Part shown: piece after piece, positions 43,651-49,580 of the stretch | Position numbering within the stretch: the first letter of the stretch is position 1 | Layout: the number at the start of each line of letters is the position of its first letter | Assembly (NCBI RefSeq): GCF_021440195.1 | Contig: NZ_JAJTSZ010000005.1 | Location: 434,001 to 498,000 of the forward strand | DNA length: 64,000 nt | Origin: Dyadobacter sp. CY356 | GTDB lineage: Bacteria > Bacteroidota > Bacteroidia > Cytophagales > Spirosomataceae | Reading direction: 5' to 3' | The notes under the pieces: generated by a model | Database searches by the model: none | Seen by the model: the letters and a program-made list of their open reading frames with translations, nothing else | What the model was told of the DNA's origin: nothing | Position numbers and translations under genes: made by a program

Positions 43651-43674
43651 ATGAGCATTAATTGTACTCATATG
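43646..43674 (+). promoter_or_regulatory. Duplicated CTCATATG box at the HTH gene start
   Basis: CTCATATG occurs at 43646-43653 and 43667-43674, 21 bp apart (two helical turns). The first is embedded in the palindrome CTCATATGAG. Both contain an in-frame ATG of the HTH gene (43651 and 43672). A protein bound here could block initiation, which suggests autoregulation. Confidence 0.35.
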
Positions 43675-43875
43675 TTTACGGAAAGGGAAAAGCAGATTAT
43701 AGAACTTATTGCTAAGGGATTCACTTCTGTTGCTATATCTGAGATATTAATAATTAGTATTGATACGGTTAGAACACATCGAAAAAATATTATCCGGAAG
43801 GCCAAGGCGGATGGTTTACAATTTGATTCATTGTTAAGGCTAGCTATTCAAAAAATGAATAAAAATACCCATTAA
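43651..43875 (+). CDS. Stand-alone LuxR-type HTH protein
   Basis: A 74-residue protein that is essentially one GerE/LuxR helix-turn-helix: FTEREKQIIELIAKGFTSVA, then SIDTVRTHRKNII. There is no receiver or sensor domain. ATG 43651 or ATG 43672 could be used; the second begins MFTEREKQ, which matches the family start. It could be an autoregulated transcription factor for the JAMM lipoprotein gene downstream, or a remnant of a larger regulator. Its hairpin terminator overlaps the stop codon. Confidence 0.8.
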   Translation: MSINCTHMFTEREKQIIELIAKGFTSVAISEILIISIDTVRTHRKNIIRKAKADGLQFDSLLRLAIQKMNKNTH

Positions 43876-43886
43876 ATGGGTATTTT
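43862..43886 (+). terminator. Hairpin overlapping the HTH stop codon
   Basis: Arms AAAATACCCATT and AATGGGTATTTT (43862-43873 and 43875-43886) share the TAA stop of the HTH gene. The stem ends in TTTT, a plausible but modest terminator. Confidence 0.5.
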
Positions 43887-43905
43887 AAGTAAGTAATGTT
43901 AGTTC

Positions 43906-43913
43906 TACATTTG
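43906..43913 (+). promoter_or_regulatory. Putative -7 box of the JAMM lipoprotein gene
   Basis: TACATTTG matches TAnnTTTG, 64 bp before ATG 43978. It lies just after the HTH terminator. No -33 TTG at the expected distance. Confidence 0.35.
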
Positions 43914-43977
43914 ACGTAATATTAATTATTATTCACCTGTCGCTAGCAAAACTATGAAATCAATCAATTTTATAGCA

Positions 43978-45228
43978 ATGAGAAAGTTACTTATTGCGTT
44001 ATTATTTACCTTGGCTTTTGTAGCCTGTCAAAAAGACGGCGAAAATACCTCTATTTCACCTACTTTACTAACAATCGAATCAGCCAAAGAATGGTTAAAA
44101 AGCAATACTTCCACAGCCCGAATTGGTAGTACGACTATTTTAAATGATGACTTGCTTTGGAAATATGCAATTGTGGAAAATATGAAGGGCGAAAAAAAGG
44201 ATAAAGTGGTGGTGGTTCCCATTTTATATTCCCGAGATTCAAAATTGACACAAATTAAACAAATATGGATTTACGATAATAATAAGGGTATCAGAACTGC
44301 CCGAATCTTTGAGTATCTATATGAAACAAAAAATGACTTCAAAAACAATCTAAAAAATTTCTCGGGTGCATTACTTGTTAGGGATATGGAAGGGAAATTT
44401 CTCGGTGGATTAAAAATTAAAAAGAATCGCATCGAAGGACTTATTTCAGAAATAACCACCGCAAATGGAAACAAAGAAGTCATGCAGCAAAAAAAAGAAG
44501 CCCGGACAGACGGTTTCCTTTGTGGTCCCGCTGTAATTTGTAGAAATTGGACGATATCAGCAGGAATGGTGAGTTGGACTGGCTCGAACTGTGATGCTGA
44601 TTACCAATGCTGGTGGGGAAATACTAATGAGTTAGAACCAGCATTTACGGGGTATCTAATTGACATACCTGCTTTAGTAGATCCACCAGCTTCTCCAACC
44701 GGTGATCCCGTAGAGCAAAAACCTGGCCCAAACAGTTATGGATTTGCGAAAGACATTTGTCGTGGGTATTTAATGATGCTCGAGGCACAACGTGAGCAAA
44801 ATAAGGAAATAGCCGGTGTTGTTACAAAAGGAGGGCTGGTATTTACGTTTCCAACTGAATTAAATGATGCCCATAATTATCATATTAGTGACACCTACAT
44901 GAAACCCGATGGTCAAATTATTATGAGAGTATTTGTTGGAAATCCAGATGCTGCTGACCCAATGAACGATAATAAATATAAGGACGGAACGGCATATATT
45001 GAAATGTATAACTATCAAACAGGTACAAATATGAATTGGGAAATAGATGGTTTCATTCATACTCATCCCATTGAAGATGGATATGATTATAACAATCCAA
45101 GCCCTGCGGATAGAGCTAGTGCAAATATGTGGTCTGGAGCAGCAGCGAATTATATATTGACCGAACAAAAATTGTTCAAATACTCCGAGACTGGACCACC
45201 TACAAGAGTTTCAACTAATTGCCTATGA
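43978..45228 (+). CDS. Lipoprotein with a JAMM/MPN metalloprotease motif
   Basis: A 416-residue lipoprotein from ATG 43978 (MRKLLIALLFTLAFVACQKD, lipobox FVAC); ATG 43954 adds eight residues. The N-terminal part (up to about residue 180) is of unknown type, beginning LLTIESAKEWLKSNT. A Cys-rich stretch follows (CGPAVICRNW, NCDADYQCWW). The C-terminal domain has a JAMM signature: Glu285 (NKEIAGVV), His369 and His371 in GFIHTHP, Ser383 and Asp386 in NPSPAD (numbering from 43954). JAMM proteins are zinc peptidases or isopeptidases. It would be exported and lipid-anchored. Its stop overlaps the next start (ATGA). Activity and substrate are unknown. Confidence 0.8.
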   Translation: MRKLLIALLFTLAFVACQKDGENTSISPTLLTIESAKEWLKSNTSTARIGSTTILNDDLLWKYAIVENMKGEKKDKVVVVPILYSRDSKLTQIKQIWIYDNNKGIRTARIFEYLYETKNDFKNNLKNFSGALLVRDMEGKFLGGLKIKKNRIEGLISEITTANGNKEVMQQKKEARTDGFLCGPAVICRNWTISAGMVSWTGSNCDADYQCWWGNTNELEPAFTGYLIDIPALVDPPASPTGDPVEQKPGPNSYGFAKDICRGYLMMLEAQREQNKEIAGVVTKGGLVFTFPTELNDAHNYHISDTYMKPDGQIIMRVFVGNPDAADPMNDNKYKDGTAYIEMYNYQTGTNMNWEIDGFIHTHPIEDGYDYNNPSPADRASANMWSGAAANYILTEQKLFKYSETGPPTRVSTNCL

Positions 45229-45806
45229 AAATAATCTTTTTTTGTTCCGTATTATTAGTCGTCTGTACTTTTAAAGGAAACTGTCAAAAACCTTTCGAGA
45301 TAATTTCAGATTACAAATATCTAATCAAGGTAGATACGTTTAGTACTACAGTAAAAAATATTTTTAACGAATATTACCTTGACTGCGTACATCAGAATTA
45401 TTTTCACGAGGGCTTAGGAGTGGTGGAAGTGGTGATCTACAAGGATAGCCTGCATAGGCAGTTATTTTCTCTTACGGCCATATTAGACGACAGATATACT
45501 GATATGCCAACTGACACCTATTTCAGCCTTGGGGATAAGTTGTTTTTAATTTATAAAGGTGACACGCAAGGTATAAAGCTTAATATGACTATTTCAGAGC
45601 CTGCCATAGCCGAGTTGAAAACTATGCTTGAAGGAAGAACTTATATTAGGCCACCTAAAAGAGAAAAATGGCAAGAGTTTTATGATGGAACCGGACATAA
45701 AATTAGAAGGAAGAGTGGCAAAAGTTTTAACTATGGAAATCCTTGGAATACTGTCATTTATATTTTCGACAGTCCGAATAAATATCATACTTTAAAGCCA
45801 TTATAA
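45225..45806 (+). CDS. Secreted protein of unknown function, coupled to the JAMM lipoprotein
   Basis: A 193-residue protein with a signal peptide (MKIIFFCSVLLVVCTFKGNC, cleavage near Q). ATG 45225 overlaps the TGA of the lipoprotein gene in an ATGA, so translation is coupled; a start two codons upstream (GTG/ATG context at 45219) is less likely. The mature part is beta-rich with aromatic residues and has no recognised motif. The fixed pairing with the JAMM lipoprotein suggests a partner, substrate or inhibitor; that is inference only. It ends before a strong terminator. Confidence 0.7.
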   Translation: MKIIFFCSVLLVVCTFKGNCQKPFEIISDYKYLIKVDTFSTTVKNIFNEYYLDCVHQNYFHEGLGVVEVVIYKDSLHRQLFSLTAILDDRYTDMPTDTYFSLGDKLFLIYKGDTQGIKLNMTISEPAIAELKTMLEGRTYIRPPKREKWQEFYDGTGHKIRRKSGKSFNYGNPWNTVIYIFDSPNKYHTLKPL

Positions 45807-45826
45807 TAATCAATCGACTTCTTGTT

Positions 45827-45871
45827 TAATCAGAAAATGCCTGATAAGATTAATCAGGCATTTTCTGATTA
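45827..45871 (+). terminator. Long terminator of the JAMM pair
   Basis: Perfect 19-base arms (core TCAGAAAATGCCTGAT / ATCAGGCATTTTCTGA, 45827-45845 and 45853-45871) with a 7-base loop are followed by ATTTTT. It closes the two-gene unit. Confidence 0.88.
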
Positions 45872-45883
45872 ATTTTTAGCTCA

Positions 45884-46432
45884 ATGTGCATGTTAGAAGC
45901 GCTTTGGATGTATGTGCGCCTATGTTTCTCCGACTTGGTGGTATGGAAAAGGAAAGTGGGGATTGCCCATGCCGATGTACTGATTCAATGTAAAACAATT
46001 CTTTCAATCTATAACATTCGAAATAGTGTCATGTTAAGAAATTTTGCTAATTACATCTCGACGGTTCCGCTGATATTTATAGCTTTAAGGGGATTTTATT
46101 ACGTGATCAGTAAGAGTTTTAAGGTGAATATGGTACGTTCGAAACTTAACTTCCTTATCGTAAGTCTCACATTACTGTCTCTTTTTCTTTCTTCTTATGC
46201 GCTAAAATTCCAAAGTCGGTTCCCTGATTGGATTTATTATTTTGTTATTATGATACCCGTCTCCTGGTTAGGAATCAAGCATCCGCTAGGAGAACAATTA
46301 GGCTTTGGATTTTATAATCCTCCGGCGTATGAAAATTATAAGGATATTCTGATTTGGGGGGAACACAGAATCATTATTATTCTAGTGTATACCATTCTGT
46401 TCGACCTTGGCATAAGATTATTTTTTGAATAA
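45884..46432 (+). CDS. Unrecognised membrane protein
   Basis: A 182-codon frame; the first 49 residues are dubious, and ATG 46031 (MLRNFANYIS) would give 133 residues. From there, hydrophobic stretches at about 10-28 and 38-60, a helix around IYYFVIMIPVSWLGI and a C-terminal one (IIIILVYTILFDLGIRLFF) suggest a 4-helix membrane protein. No family was recognised. It follows the terminator of the secreted partner by 13 bp and ends a low-GC segment. It could be a fragment of an older gene. Confidence 0.45.
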   Translation: MCMLEALWMYVRLCFSDLVVWKRKVGIAHADVLIQCKTILSIYNIRNSVMLRNFANYISTVPLIFIALRGFYYVISKSFKVNMVRSKLNFLIVSLTLLSLFLSSYALKFQSRFPDWIYYFVIMIPVSWLGIKHPLGEQLGFGFYNPPAYENYKDILIWGEHRIIIILVYTILFDLGIRLFFE

Positions 46433-46672
46433 TTTTTACTTAAAAATTATTAATTGTCTCGTAATTCGCTCAGGATAGTAGTGAGTTACGAGATTATGAT
46501 TTTTAGAAAAGAACTAGGTCCCTTACAAGATTAATACTGGCAGCAAGCGCCATGCTTCCCCAAAAAACAAATTCATATTTCTTCTATCATTCAAAAAACG
46601 ACTATTTTTACACAAGGAGGGTAAATTCCATAAATTTCGATTTCCTTTTACAAACCTTCCAATGTGATTAAT

Positions 46673-47872
46673 ATGCATGACATCATCATTATCGGAGGCG
46701 GAATTGTTGGCCTGGCCACCGCGCTTCGTATAAAAGAGCAAAAACCAACGTTAAAGGTTTTGTTATTAGAAAAAGAAAATGGTGTTGCCAAACATCAAAC
46801 CGGACATAATAGCGGCGTTATTCATTCAGGATTGTATTACAAACCGGGAAGTCTGAAGGCTACTAATTGTATTCGGGGTTATGACATGCTTCTGGATTTT
46901 TGTAATCGTGAAGGCGTTCCTTATGATCTCTGTGGAAAAATAGTAGTTGCTACCAAACCGGAGCAGGTTCCGCTTTTGAAAAATCTTTACGAGCGTGGTA
47001 TGCAAAACGGTTTGACAAAAAACCGTATGATCAGTGCTGGCGAAATCCGCGAAATGGAGCCGCATGTGAATGGTTTGGAAGGCATTGCAGTTCCTTATAC
47101 CGGCATTATTGATTATACCGCAGTCAGTGAAAAATATGCTGAAATCTTTCAAAAGCTGGGTGGAGAAATTCGGTTTGGGGAGAAAGTTGTAAATATAAAA
47201 AGCCTTACCTCCAATAGTGAAGTTGTAACCGCTTCCGGAAATGTTTACAGTACAAAACTGGTGGTCAATTGCGCAGGATTATATTCCGATAAAGTCGCTC
47301 AGCTAACGCAACCGGAAGAAATCAAAGTGCAGATCATTCCTTTCCGTGGTGAATATTATAAAATCAAACCGGAAAAACATCATCTGGTTAAAAACCTGAT
47401 TTATCCGGTTCCTGATCCTAATTTCCCTTTCCTCGGCGTTCATTTTACCCGAATGATCGAAGGTGGCGTAGAAGCAGGACCCAACGCTGTATTTGCCTTT
47501 AAAAGAGAAGGTTATAAAAAAACAGATTTCAATTTCCCCGAATTATTTGAAGCACTTGCCTGGCCAGGATTTAGAAAGGTAGCCATGAAATACTGGCAGA
47601 CCGGCATGGGCGAATACTATCGTTCCTTTTCAAAAGCCGCATTTACAAAAGCTTTGCAGGAATTGATCCCGGAAATTCAAAGTGATGATTTAATTCCGGG
47701 TGGTGCCGGTGTTCGTGCACAGGCTTGTGACCATGACGGTGGTTTACTGGATGATTTCTCAATCATCGAAAATAAAGGGGCCATCAATATTTGCAATGCC
47801 CCTTCACCAGCCGCCACATCTTCTCTTTCCATCGGACAAACTGTCTCAGAAAGAGTACTGGCGCGAATTTAG
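46673..47872 (+). CDS. lhgO: L-2-hydroxyglutarate oxidase
   Basis: A 399-residue FAD enzyme from ATG 46673 (MHDIIIIGGGIVGLATALRI, the GxGxxG fold); GTG 46664 is a weaker start. Family segments include HNSGVIHSGLYYKPGSLKA, VPYTGIIDYTAVSEKYAE, VNCAGLYSDKVA and GGAGVRAQACDHDGGLLDDF. It oxidises L-2-hydroxyglutarate to 2-oxoglutarate, repairing a metabolic side product. The glutarate route is not encoded here. It ends in a hairpin with heptad repeats either side. Confidence 0.92.
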   Translation: MHDIIIIGGGIVGLATALRIKEQKPTLKVLLLEKENGVAKHQTGHNSGVIHSGLYYKPGSLKATNCIRGYDMLLDFCNREGVPYDLCGKIVVATKPEQVPLLKNLYERGMQNGLTKNRMISAGEIREMEPHVNGLEGIAVPYTGIIDYTAVSEKYAEIFQKLGGEIRFGEKVVNIKSLTSNSEVVTASGNVYSTKLVVNCAGLYSDKVAQLTQPEEIKVQIIPFRGEYYKIKPEKHHLVKNLIYPVPDPNFPFLGVHFTRMIEGGVEAGPNAVFAFKREGYKKTDFNFPELFEALAWPGFRKVAMKYWQTGMGEYYRSFSKAAFTKALQELIPEIQSDDLIPGGAGVRAQACDHDGGLLDDFSIIENKGAINICNAPSPAATSSLSIGQTVSERVLARI

Positions 47873-47893
47873 CTTTTAGCTTTTAGCTTTTAC
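47870..47893. repeat. Heptad repeat at the lhgO stop
   Basis: TAGCTTT occurs three times in tandem from 47870; the first TAG is the lhgO stop. The tract runs straight into the terminator hairpin. Confidence 0.7.
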
Positions 47894-47894
47894 C

Positions 47895-47939
47895 AAAAAA
47901 AGTCCTTACGATCCGGTTCCGGATGTAAGGACTTTTTTT
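47895..47939. terminator. Bidirectional terminator between lhgO and the permease
   Basis: 15-base outer arms AAAAAAAGTCCTTAC and GTAAGGACTTTTTTT, a one-base bulge, and an inner ATCCGG/CCGGAT stem with a 2-base loop. T runs are present on both strands. Confidence 0.88.
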
Positions 47940-47960
47940 AATATTTCTGACTGTCCGGTC

Positions 47961-47993
47961 TAAAAGCTAAACGCCAATAGCCAACAGCTCAAA
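47961..47993. repeat. Heptad repeat at the permease 3' end
   Basis: TAAAAGC, TAAACGC, CAATAGC, CAACAGC and TCAAAG form a 7-bp-period tract just past the permease stop. On the minus strand it reads as the counterpart of the tract at the lhgO end. Confidence 0.7.
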
Positions 47994-47996
47994 GTT

Positions 47997-49451
47997 CTAT
48001 TCTTCGCTTGCAAGCTTACTGTTCTTCTTACCGTATCCAAAATATACCGCAAGACCAAGTGCCAGCCAGATAGCCAGACGATACCAGCTTTCGATAGGCA
48101 AAGAATACATCAGGTATAAACAAACGACAATACCCATGATTGGAACGAACGGTACCAAAGGCGTACGGAAAGAGCGTTTAAGATCCGGGCGTTTGATACG
48201 TAACATCCATACACCTACACAAACCAGGCAGAATGCGAACAATGTTCCGATACTTACCATATGCCCAAGGTCACTTACAGGTACAAATCCTGAGAAAATA
48301 CTTACGAACAACATGAAGAAAAGGTTAGTTTTCCATGGTGTGCTGAATTTTGGATGTACCGCACTGAAGAACTTAGGAAGCAGACCGTCTTTACTCATTG
48401 AATAAAATACACGGCTCTGGCCCAAAAGCATAACCAGCATTACCGAAGTATAACCAGCCAAAATTGCGATAACCAGACCCGTCTGAAGCGTATCATATCC
48501 GGTTTTAGCGAAAGCAGTTGCGGCAGGTTTTGCATCATTGGCAAACTCGGTATATTTTACCAGACCTGTCATCACGTGTGCGAAAAGCACATAAAGAATG
48601 GTACAAACCACCAAAGAACCCAGGATACCGATCGGCATACCTTTTTGTGGGTTTTTAGCTTCCTGCGCAGCCGTAGAAACAGCATCAAATCCGATAAAAG
48701 CAAAGAATACTACCGCAGCGCCCGTAGCAATACCAGACCAGCCGAAGTTTTCATAATTTCCTGTGTTGGCAGGAATGTATGGTATATAGTTTTGCGGATC
48801 GATATGGCTCCATCCCAATGCGATAAATATTAAAACCACGGCCACTTTTACGCAAACCAGAATATTATTCAGGAAAGCGGATCCCTGCGTACCTCTGATA
48901 AGAAGCAGCGATAATACCCAAATGATCAGGATAGCCGGAAGATTGACAAGACCATTGTCGATTACTGTGCCGTCGCTAAGTTTTACAACTTCAAAAGGCG
49001 AACAAACCAACTGTGTCGGAAGGTGGATACCAAATGAACTCAAAAATTCAAGCAGATAACGTGACCAGCTTACTGAAACTGTTGCAGCTCCCAAAGCGTA
49101 TTCCAAAACCAAATCCCATCCGATGATCCAGGCAACAAACTCTCCCATGGTTGCATAGGAATACGTGTAAGCACTTCCCGCAATAGGGATCATTGAAGCA
49201 AATTCCGCATAACACAATCCTGCAAATCCACAACCAACAGCAGCCAATATAAACGAAATCGTTACAGCCGGGCCGGCATGTTCAGCTGCCGCAATACCTG
49301 TTAAGGAAAAAAGGCCTGCACCAATAATAGCCCCGATACCCAGCGCTATTAAACTTGTAGAACTTAGTGAGCGTTTTAGTTGATTTCCCTCCCCGCTGGA
49401 TTCGAGCATTAATTTTTCAATCGGCTTCTTTATCCAAAGTTGATTTGCCAT
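47997..49451 (-). CDS. APC-family amino acid permease (cationic amino acid transporter type)
   Basis: A 484-residue transporter with about 12 membrane helices. Markers are the start of helix 1 (ALGIGAIIGAGLFSLTGIAA), EFASMIPIAGSAYTYSYATM and the central FFAFIGFDAVSTAAQEAKNP, typical of CAT/YfnA-like permeases. It imports amino acids by proton symport or exchange; substrate unknown but cationic amino acids are common. The ATG at 49451 gives the usual N-terminus with KRSLSS before helix 1. Confidence 0.92.
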   Translation of the reverse strand: MANQLWIKKPIEKLMLESSGEGNQLKRSLSSTSLIALGIGAIIGAGLFSLTGIAAAEHAGPAVTISFILAAVGCGFAGLCYAEFASMIPIAGSAYTYSYATMGEFVAWIIGWDLVLEYALGAATVSVSWSRYLLEFLSSFGIHLPTQLVCSPFEVVKLSDGTVIDNGLVNLPAILIIWVLSLLLIRGTQGSAFLNNILVCVKVAVVLIFIALGWSHIDPQNYIPYIPANTGNYENFGWSGIATGAAVVFFAFIGFDAVSTAAQEAKNPQKGMPIGILGSLVVCTILYVLFAHVMTGLVKYTEFANDAKPAATAFAKTGYDTLQTGLVIAILAGYTSVMLVMLLGQSRVFYSMSKDGLLPKFFSAVHPKFSTPWKTNLFFMLFVSIFSGFVPVSDLGHMVSIGTLFAFCLVCVGVWMLRIKRPDLKRSFRTPLVPFVPIMGIVVCLYLMYSLPIESWYRLAIWLALGLAVYFGYGKKNSKLASEE

Positions 49452-49531
49452 ATAGTATTTATTAGAGTAGTTAGTTATCTCAAATTTGTATAAAACTAAA
49501 ATAAAATTTGCTAAGTATGTACAAGCTGAAA

Positions 49532-49570
49532 AATAAAAGGGGGAAAGTAAAATACTTTCCCCCTTTTATT
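49532..49570 (-). terminator. Terminator of secDF
   Basis: Perfect 18-base arms AATAAAAGGGGGAAAGTA and TACTTTCCCCCTTTTATT with a 3-base loop lie 11 bp past the secDF stop on the minus strand. Confidence 0.9.
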
Positions 49571-49580
49571 ATCTAAATGC

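Noticed and set aside
46612..46621. CAAGGAGG as a strong ribosome-binding site
   Set aside because: No start codon lies within 15 bp; the nearest gene start is over 50 bp away, and the phylum rarely uses such sites.
47870..47993. CRISPR-like array
   Set aside because: Units are 7 bp, with no spacers and no cas genes.
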